Assembly (NCBI GenBank): GCA_002722955.1
Contig: PBMZ01000176.1
Coordinates: 1 to 39,297 of the forward strand
DNA: 39,297 bases
Source: Planctomycetaceae bacterium
GTDB lineage: Bacteria; Planctomycetota; Planctomycetia; Planctomycetales; Planctomycetaceae
Direction of reading: 5' to 3'
A program made the translations under genes and the position numbers. Under the pieces are notes generated by a model. The model was not told the DNA's origin, did not search any database, and was given only the letters and a program-made list of their open reading frames with translations. Shown here one piece after another: positions 1 through 9,060 of this stretch (position 1 is its first letter; each line of letters begins with the position of its first letter).

Positions 1-3000
1 CGTTGCCGTTGTTGCCGTTGATGCGAATTGTCTCAACGGTATTCAATGGCTCGCCTGTGTTCGATGCCGAACTATCGGTATTGATAACAGTTAAGGTCGA
101 TGTACCTTCAGTGATCAACAACTCGCTGGTCATCGTTGGATCATCGACGAACAGCGATTGTGACAACGTGATGCGATCTGTCTGGCTATCTCCTCGAACC
201 TCCAATTCGTCGTTATCAGCACCGCCATTGACCGAGTCATTGCCGTCGATCGAGCCACGCCATAACGTTTGGTCTTGGCCGATTCCACCATCGATCGAAT
301 CGTCGCCGCCTTGGCCGCGTAGTTCGTCGTCGCCACCACCGCCTTCAAGCAGATCGTTGTCCGCTCCACCGAACAAGACATCGTTGCCATTTCCGCCATT
401 CATCGAGTCTTGACCGGCACCGCCCAACAGCAAATCATCGCCGTCAGCTCCGCGAAGGATATCGTTACCCTCGGCACCAATCAGTGTATCACCCTGGAAA
501 TTGGTCGGTACGGGCGGAGGTCCCGGATCTGTGGGAGCATTGGGATTCGTCGCACCTAGGCTTGAGACATAGACAGTCGTATCAAGCAGTGTGTCCGAAG
601 TGTCTGCCAAAATAATCGTCAGGGTATTGTTGACCGAACCGTCGCCAACCGGAGCTTGGAACAATAGACGCCCGTTGCCATTTGGTGCCAGGATACCATC
701 AAGCTCGGTACCTGGAATGGCTTGGAAATCTGGATGACTAATGTTCACAGCGGCACCGTTGACGGTGGCTATGTTTTCGCCGTTCAAGAACAGTCCAAAG
801 CCGTCAACAAATGATGAGCCAACGAATTCCGGGAACTCTTCACTACCGAATGCGACTTCGAAGAAGACTGTGTCGAACCCTTGTTCCATGTCAAAGTTGA
901 TGTCGAGTTGAGTGACATCAAAGTGCTGGAACTGGCCCCCCGTGATTTGGTCAAGAAGTAGTTCCTGTCCAGCCGTTGCGGGGGTGTTATAGGATGTTGT
1001 CAGGCCAACTGACGTGTTTGGTCCGTTGGTGTAATCCGCGATATCACCAGTGCTCAGGATGATACCATCACGTGTCAGGTCATAGACATCCGGTGTGGAA
1101 TCTACCGTGTAAAGTCCCGACGAAATAGCGCCGGTAATGTCGCTGTTCCCCGAAAGTGTGCCACCATTCACGATAATTCCCGTACCACCGCCGGCGATCA
1201 AGGCATTCGCCAAACTCGTCGCGTTACCACTACCGGTGGCAGTAATGTTAGCGAGGGGCAATTCGTCCTTTGTAGCTTGTTTTCTCGGTACATTTGCCTC
1301 GCGAATCAACTGTCCTGGCAATGGATCGACGATCAATAGATCTAAGTTATCAAGAGCCACGATACGACCGAATTCACGGTCGGTGTTTGTTATCGCGTTA
1401 CCAAATATGAACGACGGCGAGACTACGCGAGTAATACCCGTCGACGACGTAACTACCGAAGTATCTGATTCTTCAGACTCGCCGTCTTCGGTTGCTTCAA
1501 CCTCAGTTGGTGTACTTGGCACTCTGGTTGGAAATACTGTTGTCGATAAGTCTGGCAGCCCCGTCGTTGTAAAGATATCAATACCACCAGTGGGGAAGGC
1601 CTCAAGTTGCTCCTTAGTCAACGTGGAATTCTGTAGGGCCAAAGCCGTCGACTGTTGGATGGAACCTGGTGCGTATGGATCAGCTTGGCTAATGTCGACC
1701 ACGTATCCCAAGTCCGCCAGCGAGGCAACCGTCATAGCGCTGATGGGTCGCACACTTCCACTCAAGAACCCTGTCATCAATTCACTGTTAAAGACGGATT
1801 CGCGCCAGTGGCCGTCTGCTGTGCCGGGACCACCCATTGCTTCAACCGGCACGTCGGCTTCGTTCAGTGCAAAGTTCGAGTTATATTCTGCGGTCGCTTG
1901 TGGCCCAACAAATCGAGGATCAGTTCCGCCACCGGATGCTGGGTTGATCAACAAGTTTTTCTGCTGCCAAATCGTGCCGAAACCAAGTACGTGCAGCATC
2001 TCGTGCAGAATCGTATCCTGTAACGCACCCGATGCTTCGAGTCCTGCTAGGTCAGCGGTGTCAAATTGCATGACACCTGCAGATGGCAAGAACGTTCCTG
2101 CCCGAACAGCAGTCGGACCTGCAGCTCCCAAAATGCCACCGGGACCATCAATGTCCATGCCTTGAGCCAAGATTACAACGTCATCAACTTGACCAAAGCC
2201 AGGAACGGCAACATCGGGTAAGTCACCGATAATGATGTCTTGCAATCGCTGTGCGGCTGTGGCAAAGACAGCCTGCTGCGATGGTGTCAATCCACCAGCG
2301 AATTGAACGTCAATGTCGTATTCGCTGTTGCCTGGAGTTGGATCGGGATCAGGATCGACTCCGTCGTCATCAATAATTGTTCCAGTACCTTCACCTACGG
2401 CGATGGTTGTACCAACCGGATTGAACAAGGAAACCGTGAATTCCTCGGTCGTTTCTTCGATATCATCACCGATGACGGGAACTCGAATCGAAGCTGAAGT
2501 CGACCCCGCAGGAATGGTCACCGTTCCTTGCGTACTAATAAAGTCATCACCAGCAAGAGCAGTTCCGCTGTTCGTCGCGAATTGAACGCTAACGTCTTGC
2601 TCCAATGTAGCTTGCAGGTTGACCGTGAAAACGGCGTCTGTCGTTAACGGAGTTTCATTCAAAATGACTTCAACGTTTTCGATGGCGAACGATTCGTTAT
2701 TTCCGCCTTCGTAAAAAGACCCATCAGCAAAGAATTCGATAACTAAAGTGTCAGCGGTGTGTGGAATGTTGTTGAAATCGGAATCGAGTCCGAGGTTATA
2801 GCCGGTATCTGGCTGGTTGTCTTCAGGACCAAATCCGAGATCGGTGAACGGCGAGGGGGTCAACAAGCCACCGCCCGGTGGTACATATCCTTGACCTGGC
2901 CCTAAGTTGCGGAAGTTTTCTCGAAAGACCAAGTCGCCATCGACACTGACGTTGAAGAAGTCAGGACCAGTTACTTCAGGCAAGCCGTCCCATGAGTTAA

Positions 3001-4426
3001 TGGCGGCGAACAGGAAGTTCAAATCGATACTGGTATGTGAAGGTAAGTCCGTAAGTGTCAGCGTAATTGGTGAGCTGGGAACGGAACCTGGTTCCTCTAC
3101 TGTTCCGCCAGAATCGTTACGCAAGAAACTGCCTGAGAAGTTGTTGCCGTTTAAGCCAACGCCTTCATATCCTTGGACGAGATCGACGAAACCAACCCCG
3201 GAGAACTCAGGGGGAATGCCATCTTCAAAGTCCGTAGAGAATACAGTGAGATTGGTGGTGCCGCCCGGGCCTTCGGGATCGATGATAACATCGTTAATAC
3301 GGAATCCTCGGTCGACACTGTCTAGGACGTCGTTTCCGGCGCCACCATCAATAATGTCCAAACCAAGTCCACCGAACATGGTGTCCGCGCCGCCTTGCCC
3401 GCGCAACGTATCGTCGCCATTGCCACCAAAGATGACATCACGTTCCGCACCACCTTGAACTCGGTCGTTGCCATCGCCTCCGTTGAGGTTGTCGCGGCCT
3501 GCCGCACCGATCAGCGTATCGTCTCCGCTTCCACCGATTAGCGAATCATTGTTGCCGCCGCCTTCCAAACGGTCATTGCCATCACCTCCAAGCAACGTGT
3601 CGTCGTGTTCTATACCGCGCAACGTGTCGTCATCGTCACCGCCCGATATTGAGTCAGCACCCATGTTTCCTTCGATAACGTCGTTGCCCGAACCACCATC
3701 AAGCGTATCGCTGCCGAAGCCGCCGGAAATTGTGTCCGAACCATCTCCGCCATCGACGACGTCGCGGCTTGCACCGGCCGTAATTGAATCAGACCCATTC
3801 CCACCAGCAATCGTATCTTGTCCATCGCCACCCGAAATTATGTCGCCACCGTCGCCGCCACCGATGTCATCGTGGCCGTCTTCACCGACTAAGCTGTCAT
3901 TGCCCGAGTCGCCAAGAATTTGGTCGTCACCGTCTTGCCCATTGATTGTGTCATCGCCAGCTTGACCATTGATTGTGTCGTCGCCGTCGCCGCCAAGAAT
4001 GTTGTCAGCGAATGGGCTGCCAACGATATTGTCGGCCCCGTCGCCACCATCGACTTGGATCGTCGCCAAATTCGTGAAAGCTGATCCAGTCACACCCGAA
4101 AGATCGATTGTGTCTTGATTGTTTCCGCCACGGATTTCGATCGACGTGATCGAGGCTGTCGTGACATTGTTGACCGACGACAACGGAGAGCCATTGCCGA
4201 CGACTTGGACGAATCCAGGATTGTCTGGATCTTCTTGAATCGAGACAGAGTCCAGACCGTCAGTGATCACAGTCAGCTCACCGTCGAGAAACAGAGCGGT
4301 GACCGTGAGTAATGTACGGTCTTCCAATCGCTCAATCGCCGACTTGTGCTCGGCATGCGATCGCCGTCGATTGTTGGATGCTCTTAGTCGAGTTCGAACG
4401 GAATGAAGCCACGATTTGAAGTGCAT
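1..4426 (-). CDS. Giant secreted RTX / leishmanolysin-like zinc peptidase protein, C-terminus outside window
   Basis: The minus frame is open from ATG 4426 to the window edge: 1475 codons, no stop, so the C-terminus is missing. Seen in order: a basic N-terminus with LEDRTLL (residues 34-40), resembling the LEPR-XLL signature of very large planctomycete exported proteins; many GGxGxDxL calcium-binding RTX nonapeptides (about 125-372); a Calx-beta domain ending in IIDDD (about 590-690); a metallopeptidase with HEMLHVLGFG (His808, Glu809, His812) and a candidate third zinc ligand at His873 followed by ELMTG, the M8 leishmanolysin arrangement; a module with AFGSEEFPEFVGSSF (about 1186) like the choice-of-anchor-L family; and a second RTX block (about 1305-1400). 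The inferred role is a calcium-stabilised surface or secreted protease/adhesin. The plus-strand frames here are antisense shadows of the Asp/Gly repeats. The frame is unbroken, so the gene looks functional; the substrate is unknown. Confidence 0.9.
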   Translation of the reverse strand, partial: MHFKSWLHSVRTRLRASNNRRRSHAEHKSAIERLEDRTLLTVTALFLDGELTVITDGLDSVSIQEDPDNPGFVQVVGNGSPLSSVNNVTTASITSIEIRGGNNQDTIDLSGVTGSAFTNLATIQVDGGDGADNIVGSPFADNILGGDGDDTINGQAGDDTINGQDGDDQILGDSGNDSLVGEDGHDDIGGGDGGDIISGGDGQDTIAGGNGSDSITAGASRDVVDGGDGSDTISGGFGSDTLDGGSGNDVIEGNMGADSISGGDDDDTLRGIEHDDTLLGGDGNDRLEGGGNNDSLIGGSGDDTLIGAAGRDNLNGGDGNDRVQGGAERDVIFGGNGDDTLRGQGGADTMFGGLGLDIIDGGAGNDVLDSVDRGFRINDVIIDPEGPGGTTNLTVFSTDFEDGIPPEFSGVGFVDLVQGYEGVGLNGNNFSGSFLRNDSGGTVEEPGSVPSSPITLTLTDLPSHTSIDLNFLFAAINSWDGLPEVTGPDFFNVSVDGDLVFRENFRNLGPGQGYVPPGGGLLTPSPFTDLGFGPEDNQPDTGYNLGLDSDFNNIPHTADTLVIEFFADGSFYEGGNNESFAIENVEVILNETPLTTDAVFTVNLQATLEQDVSVQFATNSGTALAGDDFISTQGTVTIPAGSTSASIRVPVIGDDIEETTEEFTVSLFNPVGTTIAVGEGTGTIIDDDGVDPDPDPTPGNSEYDIDVQFAGGLTPSQQAVFATAAQRLQDIIIGDLPDVAVPGFGQVDDVVILAQGMDIDGPGGILGAAGPTAVRAGTFLPSAGVMQFDTADLAGLEASGALQDTILHEMLHVLGFGTIWQQKNLLINPASGGGTDPRFVGPQATAEYNSNFALNEADVPVEAMGGPGTADGHWRESVFNSELMTGFLSGSVRPISAMTVASLADLGYVVDISQADPYAPGSIQQSTALALQNSTLTKEQLEAFPTGGIDIFTTTGLPDLSTTVFPTRVPSTPTEVEATEDGESEESDTSVVTSSTGITRVVSPSFIFGNAITNTDREFGRIVALDNLDLLIVDPLPGQLIREANVPRKQATKDELPLANITATGSGNATSLANALIAGGGTGIIVNGGTLSGNSDITGAISSGLYTVDSTPDVYDLTRDGIILSTGDIADYTNGPNTSVGLTTSYNTPATAGQELLLDQITGGQFQHFDVTQLDINFDMEQGFDTVFFEVAFGSEEFPEFVGSSFVDGFGLFLNGENIATVNGAAVNISHPDFQAIPGTELDGILAPNGNGRLLFQAPVGDGSVNNTLTIILADTSDTLLDTTVYVSSLGATNPNAPTDPGPPPVPTNFQGDTLIGAEGNDILRGADGDDLLLGGAGQDSMNGGNGNDVLFGGADNDLLEGGGGDDELRGQGGDDSIDGGIGQDQTLWRGSIDGNDSVNGGADNDELEVRGDSQTDRITLSQSLFVDDPTMTSELLITEGTSTLTVINTDSSASNTGEPLNTVETIRINGNNGN

Positions 4427-4856
4427 AGTTCCCATCCCTGGGGATTAATCGCACATCCATGCAGTCCACTTGCATGGGGCGAAGGAGCAAACCGTTTTGG
4501 CTTACACCATCCGCATGTGTGCATCTCTAGGCGTGATAGTCTTCGAAACGTTCACTGCGCTGGCAATCGCTGCTTTCACAAACGATAGGCACTGGCGTCG
4601 GATGAATCAGGATTCAGAACCAACACGGTATGCGTGCGCAATAGAGAATGTCTCTGCGTATCTACATCCTCTATTTCGAGGCGTTTCATCCATTACAATC
4701 GTCTCGTTCCGGACAATTGGTAAAACTTAACGCGCAGAATTGGGAAGCTTTTCCTAGATTGCCCGGTGTGAACTGAATTCGTTCAGAATCTGCCGAAATG
4801 GGCTCAAGATGTCGCGGGCAAAATGATAACGATAACTGTGTCGCGACTTGGGAGTA
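4427..4856. other. Intergenic region upstream of the RTX gene
   Basis: About 430 bases separate the start of the giant RTX gene from the end of the small coiled-coil gene, both on the minus strand. It should hold the RTX promoter and leader, but no convincing -10/-35 pair, terminator or RNA was recognised. Short open frames here show no family features or ribosome binding sites. Confidence 0.5.
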
Positions 4857-5120
4857 CTAGCGAACGATTGATAGGTGGGGAATCGTGGCGACATCTTCGT
4901 CGTCGCTAAGTTTGGAAAGCTGTTCGTCGATGTACTCAAGTCGCTGCTCAAGTTCGTCGCTTTGGCTAGCCCAGCGATCCTGCCAAGTTCTAAACAGCCG
5001 TTGCATCTGATGATCGTGCTGTTTGCTGGCCTCCATGCTTTGGTGTAGACGCAACAGTGAATCGCTGAGTCGCGATTTAGTGGCAGCGGGCGGTTGACGT
5101 TCTGGCCGAAAAGACGGCAT
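4857..5120 (-). CDS. Small charged coiled-coil hypothetical protein (87 aa)
   Basis: I do not recognise a named family. The protein has a Pro/Arg-rich N-terminus (SFRPERQPP) and a long amphipathic helical stretch rich in Gln, Arg, Glu and Leu (about residues 20-75), ending in an acidic patch SDDED. This suggests a short coiled-coil cytoplasmic protein, possibly an oligomeric adaptor. The ATG at 5120 was chosen because a GGGAG ribosome-binding sequence lies about 8 nt upstream on the minus strand. A longer 151-codon frame over the same region has a composition unlike a real protein and no such site. It may be read before the RTX gene, but the 430-nt gap argues for separate promoters. Confidence 0.55.
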   Translation of the reverse strand: MPSFRPERQPPAATKSRLSDSLLRLHQSMEASKQHDHQMQRLFRTWQDRWASQSDELEQRLEYIDEQLSKLSDDEDVATIPHLSIVR

Positions 5121-5169
5121 TCAAGACTCCCAGGAGTGGCAAAGAGTTGGCTCGAATGGATAGTTGTTG

Positions 5170-5400
5170 CGTGGTATTGACGAGTTGGCGGCGTCAGCCC
5201 AGGAAACAACGCTGGTGAAAGACGTTGGCAGCCTCAATGAGGGTAAGTGCTCATCAGCTGAAAATCAGGCGGGAAAGATATGGAGGGAACCACCGTGCAT
5301 CTGCGAACGCCAGAACGGTGGAATGTGGGAAGACCGTACACGTGAGAACGCCGGCGTAACTTGGCGACTATGCACAGCCTGGCTTAACAGACATCGGCAT
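5170..5400 (+). other. Putative structured RNA region upstream of the aldolase-like gene
   Basis: The 480-nt gap between 5120 and 5600 has no credible protein, but its first half contains many short complementary arms in a row. Examples are CAACG/CGTTG (near 5206-5226), CCTC/GAGG closing three bases (near 5232-5242), CTGA/TCAG closing an A-rich loop (near 5259), and CCACCGT/ACGGTGG enclosing an inner TCTG/CAGA stem (near 5290-5322). Several GAAA-type loop sequences occur. This is suggestive of a folded non-coding RNA or a leader of the downstream gene. It matches no RNA family that I can name (not tRNA, tmRNA, SRP RNA or RNase P by their conserved cores). Strand is inferred only from the direction of the next gene. 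Confidence 0.25.
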
Positions 5401-5599
5401 TCGCGATTGTCAAAATTAACCGTTTAGGCTGATATGCAAGAATGTTGAAAGTGGCGAGGCTGCGCAAATGTTACAGATAAAACAACGCGTCCAATGCGCG
5501 AGCCTTGGCGAGTGACTCGTTGGCGACTAGGATGCGAGGTTCCAGCGGTACAACGCCTCAATTATGAATTTAAATAGCTTAGAATAGAGGAAGTCGAAC

Positions 5600-6700
5600 G
5601 TGACTCAGTCGCTAATTGGTGCTCAAAAGCAGGAACTCGATACCCCAATTCTGTGCATCGATCTAGATGTCATGGAAACCAATATCGATAAGATGGCCAC
5701 GTTCATGAAAGAACGTGGCAAACAATGGCGTCCCCATCAGAAATGCCACAAAACCCCCGCGATCGCGTTGAAGCAAATCAAAGCTGGAGCCATCGGCGTT
5801 ACATGCGCGAAGATTTCTGATGCTGAAGTGATGGCAGGAGCTGGAATCGAAGATATTCTGGTTGCCAATATGATCGTCGGAGAGCGAAAGGTTCAGCGGG
5901 TTGCCTCATTGTGCCGATGGGCAAATCCGATGATTTGCTGCGATCACTATGCTCAGGTCGAGCCAATTGCTGCAGCTTGCCGATCTGCCGGCGTAAATTG
6001 CCGGTTAATGATTGAAGTCAACATTGGGCTCGACCGAGTCGGAATTAATCCAGGACGTGATACGCTGGAATTAGCCCAGGCCATCGACAAGCTTGAAGGA
6101 GTATACTTGGGCGGAATCATGGGTTATGAAGGCCACTTGCTAGACATTCCGGATCAAGATGAGAAGCGTCAGAAGATTAATGAAGCGATGGGCGTCCTTG
6201 TTGACAGCCATGAAAAGATCATCGCTAGTGGCATCGAATGTCCCGTTGTTAGCGCGGGAGGCACTGGTTCTTATCAGATCACTTCAGACTGTCCCGGGAT
6301 CACCGAATTACAAGCAGGTGGCGGCATCTTTGCGGATCCGCTTTATCAAACTCAATGTATGCTGAAGAATCTGGATTGCTCGCTCTCGGTCTGGGTCACT
6401 GTTGTAAGTCGACCAGCAAAGGAACGCGCGATCCTGGACGCGGGACGGAAAACGCACTTTCCCGACTTCCACATGCCGTTGGTTAAGGGCATTGAAGGCG
6501 CCGAAGTAACAGCAGTAAGTGCTGAGCATTGTACTCTAGAATTGACCGGGGCCGCTCAAGACCTGCAAATCGGTGATCGTATCGAGATCATTCCTGGTTA
6601 TGCAGACTTTACGACTGTCTTGCACGAGGCGTTTTACGGATTCCGCGGCGATCGCCTAGAAACCGTTTGGCCAATTCTTGGTCGTGGAAAGTTTCAATAA
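5600..6700 (+). CDS. D-threonine aldolase / D-serine dehydratase-like PLP enzyme
   Basis: 366 aa, the usual length for the DSD1/D-threonine aldolase family (fold III, alanine racemase-like barrel). The N-terminus has ELDTPILCIDLDVMETNI and RPHQKCHKTPAIA, the block carrying the PLP-Schiff-base lysine. IEVNIGLDRVGI and SAGGTGSY are typical barrel and phosphate-binding motifs. The C-terminal beta domain ends in VWPILGRGKFQ. Family members cleave D-3-hydroxy amino acids to glycine and an aldehyde, or dehydrate D-serine, in the cytoplasm. In characterised enzymes a divalent metal is held by a His-x-Asp/Cys pair in a PxHxD/C motif; here the position reads PGYADFTT, so the His is Tyr, and the exact reaction is uncertain. 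The start is GTG 5600, preceded by GAGG about 9 nt upstream. It is monocistronic and converges with the HtrA gene. Confidence 0.85.
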   Translation: MTQSLIGAQKQELDTPILCIDLDVMETNIDKMATFMKERGKQWRPHQKCHKTPAIALKQIKAGAIGVTCAKISDAEVMAGAGIEDILVANMIVGERKVQRVASLCRWANPMICCDHYAQVEPIAAACRSAGVNCRLMIEVNIGLDRVGINPGRDTLELAQAIDKLEGVYLGGIMGYEGHLLDIPDQDEKRQKINEAMGVLVDSHEKIIASGIECPVVSAGGTGSYQITSDCPGITELQAGGGIFADPLYQTQCMLKNLDCSLSVWVTVVSRPAKERAILDAGRKTHFPDFHMPLVKGIEGAEVTAVSAEHCTLELTGAAQDLQIGDRIEIIPGYADFTTVLHEAFYGFRGDRLETVWPILGRGKFQ

Positions 6701-6782
6701 TATTAACTTGGAAACTGACCGGTAAGCAGGACCGTCAGGGCTTTGCCTGCAAATGTCCTCTTAATTAATCCGTGTCTCCCAG

Positions 6783-8165
6783 TTATTTCACCGTGTGAGC
6801 GATCTGCACATGTCCATACAACGTTTCGCCACCACGGAGAATGTAGAATTTCAGTGGATTGAACGTTGATAGTTGTGGGTGATCTAACACATAGCTGACG
6901 TTGTCGAAGTTGACGGTTTCCCACAAGTGAAGCCCCACCAAGATGTCGCCTTCCTTGATACCGTTCTTGAACGCTGGGCTCTTTTCGCGGACGCCGGTTA
7001 CTCGCAGACCACCGCGGTATTTGGTGCCGACCAAGTAGCGTTCGCCGTTATCAAGTTTTTCAAGCCGCACACCGAACATGCTCCAGGTTCGTTCGGCTGG
7101 GCGAATTTTCACAACAGGTGTTGGTGGTTGCTGCGTTGGTCGAGCAATTTGTTGTGACGGACGACCAGACAAGGCAGCCAATTCCATCTTCAACGTTTGT
7201 GGCACGCCCTTACGTTCAATTTGAATTTCAAGAGTTGTGCCAGCCGTTTGTCCCAAGCAGGCTCGTTCAAAATCGGCAGCGTCCGTAACTTTGACTGAAC
7301 CAACTTTGGTGATCAGGTCGCCGGCGATCAAGCCTGCTGCTTCAGCAGGGCTACCCGATCGAGCTGACTTGCAACGGAATTCTTGCAGCTTCCCTTTCTT
7401 GACGTCTTCGCCAATCAAGCCATGTTGGGTGCTGCAGAGATGCTCGATGCTCAACAACTGGGCGATGATACGGCGTGCGTTATCAATGGGGATCGCAAAG
7501 CCAATGCGTTGCGCGTTGGCTCGAATGGCAACATTGATGCCGATGACTTCACCATCCAAATTGACCAGCGGACCACCGCTGTTGCCAGGATTAATACTGG
7601 CGTCAGTTTGAATGAGGTTTTTGTATGATTGCTTTTCGTTGACTTCGACGTTGCGGGACAGCGAACTCACCATGCCGCCTGTGACACTATCGGTGTATCC
7701 AAAGGCATTCCCAATCGCCAATACTGTCTCGCCCAGCATGAGGTCTGAAGACGTTCCCAGTGGCATCGTAGGCATCGGTCCGCTCGCGCTGACTTGGATG
7801 ATTGCCAAATCTTCGTCGCGGTCGTAAGAGACAACTTGTGCGTCGTATGCGGCTCCATCGTATGTGGTGACGCGTAGTGAATCGACGTCGGCGACAACAT
7901 GGTAATTCGTAACGATGTAACCACGTTCGTCAACGACGATACCGGTTCCCATTCCGTTGACTTTGCGGCCTTTTGTGAACAAAGTACCGCCATCACGAGC
8001 CGTCTTTTCACTGTGAATGTTCACGATCGACGGCATGGCTCGTTTAACTGCCATAACCGCAGGAGTCTGGCGGTTGGATGCCAGCAATTCGCTATGCACT
8101 AGCGAGAGGCAAACAACTGCACACATACAAAATGTGATGATACGCTTCGTCATTGGCGGGTACAT
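6783..8165 (-). CDS. HtrA/DegP-type S1C serine protease with PDZ domains
   Basis: 460 aa. An N-terminal hydrophobic segment (about residues 8-25, after MTKR) looks like a signal peptide or membrane anchor, placing the protein in the periplasmic compartment. A trypsin-like domain follows with the full triad: His88 in NYHVV, Asp118 in DEDLAII and Ser195 in GNSGGPL. NPGNSGGPLVN and IGFAIPID are standard S1C motifs. A PDZ domain covers about 240-325 (SPAEAAGLIAGDLIT), then a Pro-rich linker, then a second, divergent PDZ (about 365-455, SPAFKNGIKEGDILVG). The family degrades or refolds misfolded envelope proteins, with PDZ domains sensing substrate C-termini. The start is ATG 8165; an internal ATG four codons later is also possible. 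A perfect inverted repeat lies 22-38 nt upstream. Confidence 0.9.
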   Translation of the reverse strand: MYPPMTKRIITFCMCAVVCLSLVHSELLASNRQTPAVMAVKRAMPSIVNIHSEKTARDGGTLFTKGRKVNGMGTGIVVDERGYIVTNYHVVADVDSLRVTTYDGAAYDAQVVSYDRDEDLAIIQVSASGPMPTMPLGTSSDLMLGETVLAIGNAFGYTDSVTGGMVSSLSRNVEVNEKQSYKNLIQTDASINPGNSGGPLVNLDGEVIGINVAIRANAQRIGFAIPIDNARRIIAQLLSIEHLCSTQHGLIGEDVKKGKLQEFRCKSARSGSPAEAAGLIAGDLITKVGSVKVTDAADFERACLGQTAGTTLEIQIERKGVPQTLKMELAALSGRPSQQIARPTQQPPTPVVKIRPAERTWSMFGVRLEKLDNGERYLVGTKYRGGLRVTGVREKSPAFKNGIKEGDILVGLHLWETVNFDNVSYVLDHPQLSTFNPLKFYILRGGETLYGHVQIAHTVK

Positions 8166-8186
8166 GTCGAGGTCGGTCTTCGGTGG

Positions 8187-8203
8187 TCTCGTGAATCACG
8201 AGA
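8187..8203. promoter_or_regulatory. Candidate operator: 8-bp perfect inverted repeat upstream of the HtrA-type gene
   Basis: TCTCGTGA and TCACGAGA flank one central base, giving a 17-nt near-palindrome 22 nt before the protease start codon on the minus strand. Size and placement fit the binding site of a dimeric repressor or activator. No second copy was seen in the window, and which regulator would bind is unknown. Confidence 0.3.
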
Positions 8204-8701
8204 TGGCGCGTGGGTCGTGGGTGGTGAGAAATCGCCTCCATCGCGAACTCTCGAACCAACGCCAAACCTTAAGCCAGGGTGGTCAAGTGCATCCTTCAAC
8301 AACGGGAGAGCGATCCTTCAGGTCCCCGCACTGGGAGAATCGACGTCTACATCAATCATGCTTGAAATGAGGCCGCTCATGGCGCATAACCGGTCTAGGC
8401 GGAACTGCCGACAGGTTGTGAGGGTTGTTCGACCTTTGCGGCGGTCTTGCTTTCCTTACTTTCGGAATGCACCACTTGCTGAGGCGAAAAACTCCTGCCA
8501 GCCCTGGGAAATCCTCAAGAGGCGGGATGTGAATGTCACTAGGACACCAGCTGTCAAAGCGTGAAAATGGGATTAACTGGAACAACTGGAAGCCCTTCCG
8601 CTTGATGTCCCGCAAAGCCGTTTTCATGGACGGCAACAATCAAGCGGGCAGCCGCGAAATTTTGAGAACATTGCTCATCACAACTAGAAAGGCCCTACGA
8701 A
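8204..8701. other. Divergent intergenic region, no gene recognised
   Basis: About 500 bases lie between the minus-strand HtrA-type gene and the plus-strand TPR gene, so promoters for both directions should be here. A 95-codon minus frame (8352-8639) and two plus frames are open, but none has a ribosome-binding site, domain motif or plausible composition. I see nothing else definite. Confidence 0.4.
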
Positions 8702-9007
8702 ATGCCAAAACGCGAACAATTGGAAGAACTTCTCAAATCCGATCCAGACGACATCTTCCTGCAATATGGTTTGGCAATGGCTTATGTTTCCGAGGGAAAC
8801 ACGGCAAAGGGACTTGAGCAACTGGTGAACGTCATCGAGAACAATCCTGACTACGTCGCGGCCTACTTTCAGCGCGGCCAGTTGTTAGCGGATCAAGGAG
8901 AAACGGACGCGGCACGAGACATCGTGGCTCGCGGGATTGAAGTGGCTCGCCGCGTCGGCGATGCACACGCTGAATCAGAGATGACAGGATTTCTCGAGAT
9001 GCTCTAG
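8702..9007 (+). CDS. Small TPR-repeat protein (101 aa)
   Basis: The protein consists almost entirely of tetratricopeptide-type helix pairs. One repeat covers about residues 18-50 (FLQYGLAMAYVSEGNTAKGL) and a second about 51-84 (YVAAYFQRGQLLADQGETDA), followed by a capping helix ending TGFLEML. TPRs mediate protein-protein contacts; no catalytic motif is present, so it is probably a cytoplasmic adaptor. The ATG follows a GAAAGG purine stretch about 13 nt upstream. The stop codon lies inside the open frame of the downstream kinase, which begins after a stop at 8971-8973. The two are therefore tightly linked and probably co-transcribed, and the TPR protein could be a partner of the kinase. Confidence 0.75.
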   Translation: MPKREQLEELLKSDPDDIFLQYGLAMAYVSEGNTAKGLEQLVNVIENNPDYVAAYFQRGQLLADQGETDAARDIVARGIEVARRVGDAHAESEMTGFLEML

Positions 9008-9060
9008 CGAAGCTCTCGCATCTCGAACTACCGATTGCGCCGTGCTCATCGATCCTCGAA

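Noticed and set aside
1137..2165. Long plus-strand frame of 342 codons
   Set aside because: It lies antisense to the minus-strand RTX/peptidase gene, which has clear motifs including HExxH; the plus frame has none.
3468..3965. Plus-strand Pro/Ser-rich frame that looks like a low-complexity protein
   Set aside because: It is the reverse complement of Gly/Asp RTX repeats.
3290..4060. Tandem DNA repeats that could suggest a CRISPR or satellite
   Set aside because: The periodicity is the 9-residue RTX codon pattern with no spacer/repeat structure.
5210..5400. tRNA, tmRNA, SRP RNA or RNase P gene
   Set aside because: None of the conserved core sequences of these RNAs could be found despite the hairpins.
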